Shown here in pieces: positions 35,512-45,303 of a DNA stretch of 64,000 nucleotides (position 1 is its first letter; each line of letters begins with the position of its first letter). The position numbers and the translations under genes were made by a program. The stretch is from Acidobacteriaceae bacterium. Lineage in GTDB: Bacteria > Acidobacteriota > Terriglobia > Bryobacterales > Bryobacteraceae. The stretch is from the NCBI GenBank assembly GCA_019240405.1, contig JAFAYL010000013.1:248001-312000 (forward strand). Reading direction: 5' to 3'. The notes below the pieces were generated by a model. The model was not told the origin of the DNA and made no database searches. It saw nothing but the letters and a program-made list of their open reading frames with translations.

Positions 35512-36333
35512 TTAGTTCACCGCAGTGGCCGGAACACTCGTGCGGCAGAGTGTGATGGAGTCCGTGCGAACCTTGTCCCAATCCCTAAGCACGAATCCGT
35601 GTGATTCAAAGAGCGCACGGATCTTTGTAGATTCCCAGCCGAAGAGATCCTCGAGGATCGGAATCAGAACACTTAGCGCGTCATCGCTGAGAACCGTCCG
35701 TTTCGCGATTTGTGTGAGGTACTTGTTCTCCGATACCGCAATGGTCAGGCCATCCAAGCGATTCACGTGGAGCATAACGTGAATATCGGAGCTACCGTCG
35801 CCGACATACACCAGATTGTTGTGCGCGATAGGCAGGCTGGCCCGGAGCTGGTCTAAGACAACAACTTTTCCATAACCCGCTGGCAGCCGGACGACAGATT
35901 GAATTTCGTGCGATTCAGGATCATAACGAAAGCGAGTTCCGAAAATGTGGTCGGCGGGGACGATTCCCTCAAGCGCAGACTGTATGACTTCTTCCGGAGC
36001 CGCCGAGACGACATAAAACTCAAATTGATGGCCTTCGAGATCTCGCAGAAGATCAGAAAGCAACCGGATGTTTTCTTTAAGCCGAATTCGCTTACCCACT
36101 TCCGTCAAGTGTTCTTTGCGAATGCGCCGAAATTCGGGATCGTGAAGCAATAAGTACGCAAGCTCTCCACCCTGTTGCACCAAGTTGATGGCAGACAGGC
36201 CGGCAACTCGTTCTTTGAATCCCGTGACACCAAGCAGTTCGCTCAGCACGACACCAGAATCGTTGAAACTCAGAGTGTGATCGAAATCGCTGACGAATAG
36301 ATAGCGCTTTACTTTATCGTCCGAATGTTGCAT
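35512..36333 (-). CDS. HAD-superfamily hydrolase, SerB-like
   Basis: Cytoplasmic phosphatase with the HAD motifs: SDFDHTL (nucleophile Asp and acid/base Asp), [10 protein letters not shown] (motif II Ser) and [11 protein letters not shown] (motif IV acidic pair). The cap region suggests a small phospho-substrate. It is the first gene of a minus-strand group HAD-GH32-galactokinase-nucleotidyltransferase; the GH32 gene begins 53 bp downstream. A role in dephosphorylating a sugar phosphate is plausible from context only. Confidence 0.82.
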   Translation of the reverse strand: MQHSDDKVKRYLFVSDFDHTLSFNDSGVVLSELLGVTGFKERVAGLSAINLVQQGGELAYLLLHDPEFRRIRKEHLTEVGKRIRLKENIRLLSDLLRDLEGHQFEFYVVSAAPEEVIQSALEGIVPADHIFGTRFRYDPESHEIQSVVRLPAGYGKVVVLDQLRASLPIAHNNLVYVGDGSSDIHVMLHVNRLDGLTIAVSENKYLTQIAKRTVLSDDALSVLIPILEDLFGWESTKIRALFESHGFVLRDWDKVRTDSITLCRTSVPATAVN

Positions 36334-36545
36334 GAAAAGATTCCTTTCTTTGTTGATGAACTTGATTTCCTAGCGGGCTGCGCATTGCGTGGCGGCAACT
36401 TGCAGCGGGCCTCGGCAGGGAGGAAAGCGAACTACTACGTGGTGGCGGCGAAGATCGCAGTCGCGAAACTCGCTCACATGTCTTCGATGCCACTATACTA
36501 TCTCGAGTTGCGTGAATTGAAGAAGCCGTTCATTGTGAATTACTT

Positions 36546-37883
36546 ATGACACGCCGCGCGGATCTGGATGCCGTTATCATTGGGGGCGGCGTCGCTGGAA
36601 TAGCGGCACTGCGCGAGCTCGATCGAGCCGGATGGAAGGTATTGTGCCTCGAAGCACGCGATCGCGTTGGCGGCCGGATTCTGACGATTCGAGATCCTCT
36701 GTCACCGATTCCGATTGAGCTCGGGGCCGAGTTCATCCATGGCCGGTCACCGGAGATCTGGGACGTAATCAAGTCTGCGAAACTAACCGCCTACGAGTGC
36801 GCTGATAGAGCGGTTTATCTGAAGAACGGCGAGCCAAAAGCCCTCAGGGATGCTTGGGAGCAAGTTGATTACGTTATGACGGACATGCAGAAGGCGGCAG
36901 AGAGAGGTAAAGACCGCAGCTTCGCCGAATTTCTGAAAAGATCCAAGCACTCAGGAAATGCGAAGCGACTCGCAGCTTCTTATGTGGAAGGATTCAATGC
37001 AGCCCGGCAGGAAGTGATCGGGATCCGTTCGCTCGCCCAAGATGCTCGCGCGTCCGATGAAATCGATGGCGACCGCTCGTTCCGGATTCTGAACGGATAT
37101 GAGGCAATTGTGATCCAGCTCGCAAACGGGATTATCGGTCTCGATTCCAAGTTGCGGCTGAATTCAGCGGTTGAGAAAATTGAATGGCAGCGAGGCTCTG
37201 CCACAGTTCACTTCCGCGAAGCGCTTACTGGGCAGGGAGAAAGCGTTCGAACCCGCGCGGTGATTGTTGCTGTTCCGCTCGGCGTGCTGCAAACAAGTCC
37301 CGGCGCGGTCGGCTCGTTTCAGTTCGACCCTGAGCCTTCAGATACCCTCGAGGCAGCGCGTTCGCTCCGTTTCGGGCAGGTGATGCGAGTCGCCCTGCGC
37401 TTCCGGGAAGCGATCTGGGAGACCAATAAAGATATTTCAGATGCTGGATTCCTGCTCTCTGACGAGCCTCGATTTCCGACCTGGTGGACGCCGCTGCCGG
37501 TCCGAGCTCCCATAATTACAGGATGGAGCGCCGGGCCTCGGGCGGACGAACTTTTAGGGCAGCCTCGCTCATTCGTTATCGCGCAAGCGCTTGGAGCTTT
37601 GGCCTCAATCACCGGCTGTCCGCGAGCGCGTGTGGACAGTTTACTTGAAGGAGCGTATTTTCACGACTGGCATGGGGACGCGTTCGCTCAAGGCGCCTAC
37701 AGTTACGTCCCCGCAGGGGCGCTTGCAGCACGCAAAAAGCTGGCCGAACCGGTATGCGAAACACTATACTTTGCGGGCGAAGCGACCGATCTGAACGGCC
37801 ACAGCGCCACTGTCCACGGAGCCATTGCATCAGGAAAGAGAGCCGCGCGAGAGTGCATCGCGTCGGCTGGATGCACCATCTAA
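36546..37883 (+). CDS. Flavin monoamine oxidase family protein
   Basis: An FAD-dependent amine oxidase. The dinucleotide fold VIIGGGVAGIAALRELDRAG with VLCLEARDRVGGRI is at the N-terminus. The C-terminal FAD motif is YFAGEATDLNGHSATVHGA. It oxidises a primary or polyamine, producing aldehyde, ammonia and H2O2. No signal peptide is seen, so it is cytoplasmic. It is divergent from the HAD gene across about 210 bp. A possible -10 (TATACT, 36494-36499) lies upstream. A neighbouring aldehyde dehydrogenase could take its product, but it is 8 kb away. Confidence 0.9.
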   Translation: MTRRADLDAVIIGGGVAGIAALRELDRAGWKVLCLEARDRVGGRILTIRDPLSPIPIELGAEFIHGRSPEIWDVIKSAKLTAYECADRAVYLKNGEPKALRDAWEQVDYVMTDMQKAAERGKDRSFAEFLKRSKHSGNAKRLAASYVEGFNAARQEVIGIRSLAQDARASDEIDGDRSFRILNGYEAIVIQLANGIIGLDSKLRLNSAVEKIEWQRGSATVHFREALTGQGESVRTRAVIVAVPLGVLQTSPGAVGSFQFDPEPSDTLEAARSLRFGQVMRVALRFREAIWETNKDISDAGFLLSDEPRFPTWWTPLPVRAPIITGWSAGPRADELLGQPRSFVIAQALGALASITGCPRARVDSLLEGAYFHDWHGDAFAQGAYSYVPAGALAARKKLAEPVCETLYFAGEATDLNGHSATVHGAIASGKRAARECIASAGCTI

Positions 37884-38020
37884 GGGTCAGCTGTTCGAAT
37901 TCTTTGTGACGAAATGCGAACTTTTTCCGCGATTCTCCGTCTAAGACAGTTGTGTCGGCGCCGGAAGCAACGGCGAGGTGTGTCACGATAGAAGTAACCC
38001 CATTTAGTTGAGTCCCCTTC

Positions 38021-39295
38021 GTGTCTAAATACAAATTGAGAATAGGGTTAGCGGCGATCGTTGCCGGCGCATGGGCGTGTGTAACGCTCCTTTCATCGTG
38101 TTCCAAGAAGGGCGCGGCTAACGCGCAGGTGATGGCCATGATGATGATGCAAGCGGTCCCGGTGCGCGCAGTCCAGGCGGTTGCGGCGGACGTGCCGCTA
38201 GAGGTGTCAGCGGTCGGCAATGTTGAGGCAATTAGCACCGTCGATGTGAAATCGCGAGTCGCGGGGCAAGTCCTTCGGGTCGATTTTCAGGAAGGCCAGG
38301 ATGTCCAAAAGGGACAGCTTCTTTTTGAGATTGATCCTGAGCCGTTGAAGCGACAGGTTGCTGAAATTCAAGCTGACCTAGTCAAAGATTCGGCGCTCGA
38401 GCAGCAAGCCCGCGCGAATGTGACAAGAGACGAAGCCACGTTGAAACAAGCCCGGTCGCAAGCTGAGAGGGGCGTTGCATTATCGAAAGAGGGTATCTTT
38501 TCAAAGGAGCAGACGGAGCAGGTAGTCGCGACGGCAGATGCGGCACAAGCTTCTCTCGATGCGGACAAAGCTGCGGTTGAGAGCGCCGTCGCCTCGATAA
38601 AAGCCGATCGCGCGCGCCTAGCCCAGACCAGTCTCCAACTCAGCTACACGAATCTTGGTGCTCCGATTACTGGTCGCGCGGGGGCGATCAGCGTGAAGGC
38701 AGGAAATCTCGTAAAGGATAATGATGCTGCGCTGGTCACGATTTTGCAGGTTTCACCTATTTACGTTTCGTTTGGAGTGCCCGAGCAACTTCTTCCCGAA
38801 GTGCGAAAGTATAATGCCGAACATCCGCTACTAGTTCAAGCCACTGCCGACGGCGAGAAAACCCTGACCGGCACTCTTCGTTTTATCGACAGTTCGGTAG
38901 ATATGACCACGGGCACAATCAAGCTGAAAGGTCTATTCGAGAATTCGGAGCGCGTGTTGTGGCCGGGTCAATTTGTAAACGTGCGCGCACAGTTGAATTT
39001 AGAGCACGATCGTATTGTTGTCCCGAGCCGCACAGTGCAGACCGGCCCACAAGGCAAGTACGTGTGGGTAATGAACCCGGACACCACCGTTGCTATGCGT
39101 CCGGTTCAGGTGTTACGCAACTATCAAAGCCCGAACGCAGGCGAACAGGCCGTAGTGGCCAATGGTCTAAAGCCGGGAGAAATGGTAATTTCGGAAGGAC
39201 AGATGCGGCTTGCTCCTGGCGTGAAGGTGCGGCTGCTTAAAGCTAACGCTCAGCTCGGAGATGCAGGATCCGCGAACGCGGGAGCCGGCTCCTAA
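38021..39295 (+). CDS. RND efflux periplasmic adaptor (membrane fusion) lipoprotein
   Basis: HlyD/AcrA-type adaptor linking an inner-membrane RND pump to an outer-membrane channel. An N-terminal lipobox-like LLSSC marks lipidation. A lipoyl/barrel-sandwich region (VKSRVAGQVLRVDFQEGQDVQKGQLLFEIDP) is interrupted by a long coiled-coil hairpin (KQARSQAERGVALSKEGIFSKEQ). A beta-barrel and membrane-proximal domain follow. Start is GTG at 38021. Nine bases separate it from the pump gene. No local regulator gene or outer-membrane channel gene is seen. Confidence 0.92.
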   Translation: MSKYKLRIGLAAIVAGAWACVTLLSSCSKKGAANAQVMAMMMMQAVPVRAVQAVAADVPLEVSAVGNVEAISTVDVKSRVAGQVLRVDFQEGQDVQKGQLLFEIDPEPLKRQVAEIQADLVKDSALEQQARANVTRDEATLKQARSQAERGVALSKEGIFSKEQTEQVVATADAAQASLDADKAAVESAVASIKADRARLAQTSLQLSYTNLGAPITGRAGAISVKAGNLVKDNDAALVTILQVSPIYVSFGVPEQLLPEVRKYNAEHPLLVQATADGEKTLTGTLRFIDSSVDMTTGTIKLKGLFENSERVLWPGQFVNVRAQLNLEHDRIVVPSRTVQTGPQGKYVWVMNPDTTVAMRPVQVLRNYQSPNAGEQAVVANGLKPGEMVISEGQMRLAPGVKVRLLKANAQLGDAGSANAGAGS

Positions 39296-39304
39296 GGTAC
39301 TCGC

Positions 39305-42300
39305 ATGCGCTTCACCGATTTCTTCATTCGCCGGGCCATTACGACGACCTTGATAATGGCCGGCATTCTCATTTTTGGTCTTCTTAGTTACTTCACGCTG
39401 CCGATCAGCAATCTACCCGCTGTCGAATATCCAACGATACAGGTTTCCGCTTCGCTTCCCGGGGCGAATCCGGACATTATGGCATCTTCGGTGGCAACGC
39501 CGCTCGAAGCCGAATTTTCGACGATTGCCGGGATCAATAGTATGTCGTCATCGAGTTCGCTCGGCACAACCGCGATCACGCTGCAATTCGATTTGAGCCG
39601 GAACATCGACGCTGCCGCTCAGGATGTGCAGGCAGCCATCGCGCGGGCGCAAGGGGCGCTGCCCACGAATATGCCCGCTCCACCTTCCTATTCGAAGGTG
39701 AATCCTGCCGAGCAGGCGATTGTTTATGTCTTTGTCACCTCGAAGACGATGACTTTGGCGCAGCTTGATCAATACGCCGAGACTATGATGGCGAGGCGTC
39801 TCTCAATGGTCAGCGGCGTTGCGCGGGTGATGGTGTATGGGTCTCAGAAATACGCCGTGCGGGTTCAAGCCGATCCAGAGAAACTCGATGCGCGGCAGGT
39901 GGATTTGGAAGAGGTCCGGACTGCGTTGGCGAGTGGGAGCGTCAATCTGCCTGCCGGCTCCTTGTACGGCTCGACGAAATCCTATACTGTTCAGTCGAAC
40001 AGCCAGCTCACATCGGCTTCGCAGTTCGCGCAACTTATCGTTACGTACCGCAATGGCAGCCCCGTTCGTCTCAATGAGCTCGGGAATGTGTTCGACAGCG
40101 TGAGCAATGACAAAACGAGATTCTGGGTAGCCAATAACCTCGGCATCGTTCTGGCTATTCAAAAGCAACCCGGCACTAACACCGTGGAGGTGGCTAACTC
40201 CATCACGGCCTTGCTTCCCATCATGCAGCGATCGATGCCAGCGGGAGTTCAAATAGGGCGATCATTCGATGTCTCGCAAAACATTCGAGAATCCATCCGC
40301 GACGTGAAGTTCACATTGATCCTCACCGTTTGCCTGGTGATCGGAGTTATTTTTGTTTTCCTTCGAAATGTTTCGGCGACCGTGATTCCCAGTCTGGCTG
40401 TTCCCTTATCGCTGTTAGGAACGTTCGCAGCGATGAAGCTGCTGGGCTTTACGATCGACATGCTCTCGATGATGGCGATGACGCTCTCTGTGGGTTTCGT
40501 TGTGGACGACGCGATTGTCATGCTCGAAAACATCGTGCGCCACATGGAAATGGGGAAACCGCGTTGGGAGGCGGCGATAGAGGGCGCACGAGAGGTCGGT
40601 TTCACAATCGTCTCAATGACGGTGTCGCTGGTTGCCGTATTCATTCCAGTGCTATTCCTGGGCGGTATCATAGGCCGGCTGTTGCGCGAGTTCTCAATCA
40701 CCATCGCGGTCGCCGTATTGATTTCGGGCGTGATCTCGTTGACTCTCACGCCGATGTTGTGCAGCCGTTTCCTCCGTCATGAACTTCATTCACGAAGTCG
40801 GTTTTACGAGTGGTCCGAGCGGTTCTTTACCTGGTTGAATGACGCTTACCGCCGGACTCTCCAGACCGTTCTGCATTTCAAGAGAGCCACTTTACTTGCT
40901 AGCTTGGTCCTCACCGTGGCAACTGTTTACCTGTTTGTTGTGATGCCGAAAGGCTTCATGCCAACCGTGGATCAAGGCATGGCTTTCGGCGGAGATGAGG
41001 CTGCGCAAGATACGTCTTTCGATGAGATGGTCCGGATTCAGCAGAAACTGAATGCGATCGTTCGTGGCAACCCGTGGATCGACACATATGTATCCGGAAC
41101 CGGCGGCTTCTCTGGACAGAATCAGGGTTTCATTTTCGTTGCCTTCAAAGACGCCAAACACCGGCCGAAGGCTAATGTCATTTTGGGTCAGTTGATGGGC
41201 CAGCTAATGAGAGTTCCGGGCGTCATGGTTTTCTTGCAAGTGCCGCCGTTGATCACTCTCGGACAGAACGAAGGCCGCAGTCAGTATTCCGTTGCGCTGC
41301 AAGACGCGGATACAGGGGAGCTTTACAAATGGGCTCCGGTGCTCGAAGCGAAGCTCCGTACGATCCCGCAAATTCAGGACATCTTCAGTGATTTGCGCCT
41401 GAGCAGCCCGCGTTTGGACGTGCAGATCGATCGGAACCGGGCACTGGCGTTGGGCGTAACGCCCGATGCGATCGCGAATACTCTCTACGATGCATACGGG
41501 AATCGCCGGGTGACTACGATTCAGGCGGCCTCCGACCAGTACGACGTCATCTTGGAAGTATTGCCGAAATATCAGCGCGATCCGGCGGCGCTCGAGGATC
41601 TGTACATTCGCTCGAATCAAGGCAAAATGGTTCCGCTCTCGGCAGTAAGCCAACTGAAGCAAACTGTTGCGCCGTTGAGTGTGAACCACATTGGCCAGTT
41701 GCCGGCGGTGAACTTTCAGTTCAATGTGAGACCGGGGGTGTCGTTGAGTCAGGCGACCGGTGTGGTGGACGAAGCGGCGCATCAGATCGGAATGCCCGAC
41801 ACTGTCAGCTTTAGTTATCAAGGTACGGCCGCCGCGTTTCAAAGCTCGGTGCGGGGGCTGGGAATTTTGCTGATTATCGCAGTGTTTGTCATCTACCTGG
41901 TGCTCGGCATTCTCTACGAGAGTTTCATTCATCCGATCACGATTCTTTCGGGACTTCCGGCGGCGGGCTTGGGGGCGTTGCTCACGCTCCTACTCTTTGG
42001 CGATGATCTTAATCTGTACTCATTCGTCGGAATCGTGCTGCTTCTTGGGATTGTTAAGAAGAACGCGATCATGATGATCGACTTCGCTCTCGACGCGCAA
42101 CGCAAGGAAGGGAAACCCCCCGAAGAGGCGATCTTCGAGGGCGCTCTGAAACGCTTCCGCCCAATCATGATGACCACAATGGCGGCTTTGCTCGGAACGT
42201 TGCCGGTCGCGTTTGGTACGGGGGCGGGCGGTGAGGCTCGGCGTCCTCTCGGTCTTGCTGTTGTGGGGGGACTCGTTGTGTCGCAAGTTTTGACGCTTTA

Positions 42301-42418
42301 CATCACTCCCGTGATTTACCTGTACTTGGACCGTCTGCAGACTTGGCGCCGAGCACGCAAGGAGCCGGCGAGAGTACCGGGCGCATGGCCGACGGAAGAA
42401 ACGTTGGTGAATCGATAG
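39305..42418 (+). CDS. RND multidrug efflux permease (HAE1/AcrB type)
   Basis: A 1037-residue proton-driven inner-membrane pump. The first helix and porter start (FFIRRAITTTLIMAGILIFG; NLPAVEYPTIQVSASLPGA) and the proton-relay DD pair in TM4 (VGFVVDDAIVMLENIVRHME) are intact. Two repeated halves of six helices and large periplasmic loops are present; the second half ends with GIVKKNAIMMIDFALDA. The family exports drugs, detergents and bile-salt-like compounds. It is paired with the upstream adaptor gene. Confidence 0.95.
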   Translation: MRFTDFFIRRAITTTLIMAGILIFGLLSYFTLPISNLPAVEYPTIQVSASLPGANPDIMASSVATPLEAEFSTIAGINSMSSSSSLGTTAITLQFDLSRNIDAAAQDVQAAIARAQGALPTNMPAPPSYSKVNPAEQAIVYVFVTSKTMTLAQLDQYAETMMARRLSMVSGVARVMVYGSQKYAVRVQADPEKLDARQVDLEEVRTALASGSVNLPAGSLYGSTKSYTVQSNSQLTSASQFAQLIVTYRNGSPVRLNELGNVFDSVSNDKTRFWVANNLGIVLAIQKQPGTNTVEVANSITALLPIMQRSMPAGVQIGRSFDVSQNIRESIRDVKFTLILTVCLVIGVIFVFLRNVSATVIPSLAVPLSLLGTFAAMKLLGFTIDMLSMMAMTLSVGFVVDDAIVMLENIVRHMEMGKPRWEAAIEGAREVGFTIVSMTVSLVAVFIPVLFLGGIIGRLLREFSITIAVAVLISGVISLTLTPMLCSRFLRHELHSRSRFYEWSERFFTWLNDAYRRTLQTVLHFKRATLLASLVLTVATVYLFVVMPKGFMPTVDQGMAFGGDEAAQDTSFDEMVRIQQKLNAIVRGNPWIDTYVSGTGGFSGQNQGFIFVAFKDAKHRPKANVILGQLMGQLMRVPGVMVFLQVPPLITLGQNEGRSQYSVALQDADTGELYKWAPVLEAKLRTIPQIQDIFSDLRLSSPRLDVQIDRNRALALGVTPDAIANTLYDAYGNRRVTTIQAASDQYDVILEVLPKYQRDPAALEDLYIRSNQGKMVPLSAVSQLKQTVAPLSVNHIGQLPAVNFQFNVRPGVSLSQATGVVDEAAHQIGMPDTVSFSYQGTAAAFQSSVRGLGILLIIAVFVIYLVLGILYESFIHPITILSGLPAAGLGALLTLLLFGDDLNLYSFVGIVLLLGIVKKNAIMMIDFALDAQRKEGKPPEEAIFEGALKRFRPIMMTTMAALLGTLPVAFGTGAGGEARRPLGLAVVGGLVVSQVLTLYITPVIYLYLDRLQTWRRARKEPARVPGAWPTEETLVNR

Positions 42419-42440
42419 CTACTAGGGCTATGCTGAAAAA

Positions 42441-43751
42441 GTGAATCTTCCGAGATTCGTCCTCGTCGAGCAAGTCTTCCCAGATCGCGCAATTCCCAAT
42501 ATCAAGGAGCGTGTTCACGCGGAGCTATCGCGCTCCGGCTTTGCTTCGCGTATTCCTCCGGGCGGTCGCGTCGCAATCGGCGTAGGCAGCCGTGGAATAT
42601 CTAACATAGCGACAATAGTTAAAGCAATCATTGAATTCTGGAAGAACGCCGGAGCTCGCCCGTTCATTTTCCCCGCGATGGGGAGTCATGGCGCAGCGAC
42701 TGCTGAAGGACAGGCCGATGTGCTCGCTCATTACGGTATTCACGAAGCGACAATCGGCGCGCCGGTGATCAGCTCTCTTGATGTGGTCTCGCTCGGCAAG
42801 ACTTCCGAAGGCATCGACACATTCATGGACCGGAGCGCGTATGAGTCGGACGGCATACTTCTTGTCCCGCGCGTCAAGTGGCACACCGATTTCTCGGGTT
42901 CTATTGAAAGCGGTCTCTTCAAGATGCTTGCGATCGGAGTCGGCAAATTTGCCGGCGCCAGGCAGTACCACACATTCGGATACCGGCTTGGACTAGAGCA
43001 GGTGATCCGCAGCGCAGGTTCTAAAGTTTTGTCGAGCGGCAAAATTTTAGGCGGGCTCGCGATTCAGGAAGGCGCTCATCACGAAACTGCCGGGTTGGTC
43101 GCCATTAGCTCGTCCGAGGGCGGGGAATTTATGCTGGCAAAGGAAGAGTCGCTTCTGAATGAAGTGAAATCTTGGAAAGCAACGTTACCCGCTCCTGAAA
43201 TCGACATCTTGATTGTCGACGAGATCGGTAAAGACATCAGCGGTGCTGGTATGGATACGAAGGTGATCAATCGTGGTATTAACGGCGATTACAATCCGTT
43301 CTCCGACATCCCCAAAGTCCATCGCGTATATGCGCGGGGATTGAGCGAGCTCACGTATCACAGCGCTATCGGCATTGGCTTGGCGGATATTATTCATGAT
43401 CGATTGCTTGATGGTGTCAACTGGAGGCCCACTTACCTCAATTCGCTAACTGCCTGTACGCCAGCGGGAGTTCGGACGCCTATTCATTTTGCGAGTGACC
43501 GTGAAGTGCTGGAGCACATCGCGCCTACCGTCGGAAAGACCGATTTCGCCGAAGTGACATACTGCCGGATTCGGAACACGCTTAGTCTGGTGCATGTATC
43601 TGTAAGCGAAAACCTGCTCCCATCGCTGTACCCGAGCGCCGAGCCAATCTCGGCGCCATTCGAAGCGCCATTCACTCGCCAAAGCGATTTTGGTGATTTC
43701 GAAGCAGCCGCGAAGAGCGTGTCCGTATATTCCGAAACTGCGCGGAGCTGA
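42441..43751 (+). CDS. LarA-type lactate racemase domain protein (DUF2088)
   Basis: A protein of the nickel-pincer lactate racemase superfamily. The N-terminal half has AIGVGSRGISN and PAMGSHGAATAEGQ. The central KWHTDFSGSIESGLFKMLAIGVGK contains the His and Lys residues expected around the cofactor attachment site, and DEIGKDISGAGMDT begins the C-terminal domain. Members racemise or epimerise 2-hydroxy acids. The start is GTG at 42441. No larB or larC is visible nearby, but a LarE-type sulfur transferase is encoded at 60.5 kb. The substrate is unknown. Confidence 0.8.
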   Translation: MNLPRFVLVEQVFPDRAIPNIKERVHAELSRSGFASRIPPGGRVAIGVGSRGISNIATIVKAIIEFWKNAGARPFIFPAMGSHGAATAEGQADVLAHYGIHEATIGAPVISSLDVVSLGKTSEGIDTFMDRSAYESDGILLVPRVKWHTDFSGSIESGLFKMLAIGVGKFAGARQYHTFGYRLGLEQVIRSAGSKVLSSGKILGGLAIQEGAHHETAGLVAISSSEGGEFMLAKEESLLNEVKSWKATLPAPEIDILIVDEIGKDISGAGMDTKVINRGINGDYNPFSDIPKVHRVYARGLSELTYHSAIGIGLADIIHDRLLDGVNWRPTYLNSLTACTPAGVRTPIHFASDREVLEHIAPTVGKTDFAEVTYCRIRNTLSLVHVSVSENLLPSLYPSAEPISAPFEAPFTRQSDFGDFEAAAKSVSVYSETARS

Positions 43752-43758
43752 AACTCTC

Positions 43759-44403
43759 GTGATAAGAGACCAGAAAACGTCCGCGGCGGAATGGGTTCCG
43801 CGCACCCACGATCTGATCAAGCTCCGTTTGGCGGCGGCGGCCTGCCGCGGTTGTGAGCTATACCAACACGCCACCCAAGTGGTTTTTGGGGACGGTCCCA
43901 AGGACGCGAAGGTCGTAATGGTTGGAGAGCAACCGGGGGACGAGGAAGATCGAAAAGGGCATCCGTTCGTCGGCCCGGCAGGCCGATTGCTAAGCAAGGC
44001 TATGCACGAGGCCGGCCTAGATCGGGAGAAGATTTACGTCACGAACGCCGTGAAGCATTTCAAATTCCTCGAGCGAGGCAAGCGGCGGATTCACGCGAAA
44101 CCCAACGGAATTGAGATTTCCGCTTGCCGGCCTTGGCTTGAAGCAGAGCTGGCGTCCATTGAGCCGGAGCTTGTTGTTTGCCTGGGCGCCACGGCGGCGC
44201 AATCACTCATGGGTTCCAGTTTTCGAATCACCAAAGACCGCGGCAATTTCTTCCCCCACCGCTGGGCCAAGCAATTGGTTGCGACGGTGCATCCCTCTGC
44301 AATCCTGCGGCTTCCTGAGAGATACGAGGAAGAGTATGGGTTGTTTCTGCGCGATCTACGATTGATCGCGGCTCGCGTCAAGGAACTGGAATTGGCTAGT
44401 TAA
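43759..44403 (+). CDS. Uracil-DNA glycosylase family protein, UdgX type
   Basis: This iron-sulfur family-4-like uracil-DNA glycosylase has the cysteine motif CRGC near residue 29, active-site GEQPGDEED and HPSAIL, and the distinctive insert KRRIHAKP. In UdgX of mycobacteria the KRRIH loop histidine becomes covalently bound to the DNA after uracil removal; here it would be H112. A GTG at 43759 (after the LarA-type stop) is preferred to the ORF-track start, which overlaps the upstream gene by about 60 bp. It is convergent with the SirB1-like gene, overlapping by four bases. Confidence 0.88.
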   Translation: MIRDQKTSAAEWVPRTHDLIKLRLAAAACRGCELYQHATQVVFGDGPKDAKVVMVGEQPGDEEDRKGHPFVGPAGRLLSKAMHEAGLDREKIYVTNAVKHFKFLERGKRRIHAKPNGIEISACRPWLEAELASIEPELVVCLGATAAQSLMGSSFRITKDRGNFFPHRWAKQLVATVHPSAILRLPERYEEEYGLFLRDLRLIAARVKELELAS

Positions 44404-45218
44404 TTTAGGCCGGCTTTCCAACGCTCAATCAACAAAAGCTGCTTCTGAACCTGCTCTCGTTCCGGCGCATCCGGCTCCAGCCGGAGATAGGTTTCGAGAT
44501 CGACCTTTGCCGCTCGATGGTTCAGTTGGCGAAGGTGGATCAGACCACGATGACGGTATTCCTCGGCATAACCAGGCATAGCGTCAATCAGCAGATCGAG
44601 TACCTGCCGCGCCTTCTCCAGAGCGTGACCCCGCAAATAAATTGCTTTCAGATTGCTCAACATTCGCACGAGAATCTGCTGTTTGTTCACCGGAGCGAGC
44701 ACAGCAGGATTGGTTCGAAGATCCACTCCGCCGGTTTCCTTTGCCAGCGCGCAACACTCACCAAAAGAAAGAATGCGGCCGCGATTGAACGGATCAATCC
44801 AATATCGCGAGTCGGCATCTTCATAAGCGACGATGAAGTGGCCGGGCAAACCCACACCATAAACTGGGCGTGATAGCCGGCGGGCAAGCTCAATATAGAC
44901 AACAGCCAGCGAAATCGGAATCCCGAGCCGCCGCGTTAATACCGAGTTGAGGCAGCTATTCCGAGGATCGTAATAATTCTCTTCGTTGCCCCGAAACTGG
45001 AGCGTCTCGAACAGGAGTTCGTTGGTCGCCTTGATGAAATCCAGGCCGGAAGACCTGGGGTTTAACTGAGACCCGATCTGCTGTGCCAGAGTTTCGAGGC
45101 GAAAAAGCGAGGCATCAAAGTCAAGCCCTGGAAACTCGATGCTCGCGACTTCGAGAGCCGCGATGTCAAGCGTGACTTTTGAGCGTTCGTGCCATAAAGC
45201 GTCGCGCAAGCGCTCCAC
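44400..45218 (-). CDS. SirB1/transglutaminase-like protein with tetratricopeptide-like tail
   Basis: A 272-residue protein of the SirB1 family: NYYDPRNSCLNSVLTRRLGIPISLAVVYIELARR and VGLPGHFIV are the core, with the cysteine-histidine pair of a transglutaminase-like fold. It is followed by two TPR-like helices (EYRHRGLIHLRQLNHRAAKVDLETYL). The biochemical role of the family is unsettled. It is transcribed convergently to the UdgX gene and stands 85 bp after the end of the MBOAT operon. Confidence 0.85.
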   Translation of the reverse strand: MERLRDALWHERSKVTLDIAALEVASIEFPGLDFDASLFRLETLAQQIGSQLNPRSSGLDFIKATNELLFETLQFRGNEENYYDPRNSCLNSVLTRRLGIPISLAVVYIELARRLSRPVYGVGLPGHFIVAYEDADSRYWIDPFNRGRILSFGECCALAKETGGVDLRTNPAVLAPVNKQQILVRMLSNLKAIYLRGHALEKARQVLDLLIDAMPGYAEEYRHRGLIHLRQLNHRAAKVDLETYLRLEPDAPEREQVQKQLLLIERWKAGLN

Positions 45219-45303
45219 GCGAGATAGCTTACCACTCAGAGTGGATATCCGTCATGAGCCATTAATACTAGTCCGAGTCAGCGTCTAAAAAAAAGGCCCG
45301 GGA

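Noticed and set aside
36325-36549. 74-residue plus-strand ORF ending in ATGA overlap with the amine oxidase
   Set aside because: It begins inside the divergent HAD gene, has no family match or clear ribosome-binding site, and the overlap with the oxidase start could be chance. A small gene is not excluded.
45287-45300. T8 tract after the MBOAT stop as an intrinsic terminator
   Set aside because: The stretch of eight T is clear on the minus strand, but the preceding sequence forms no convincing stem, so it was not called.
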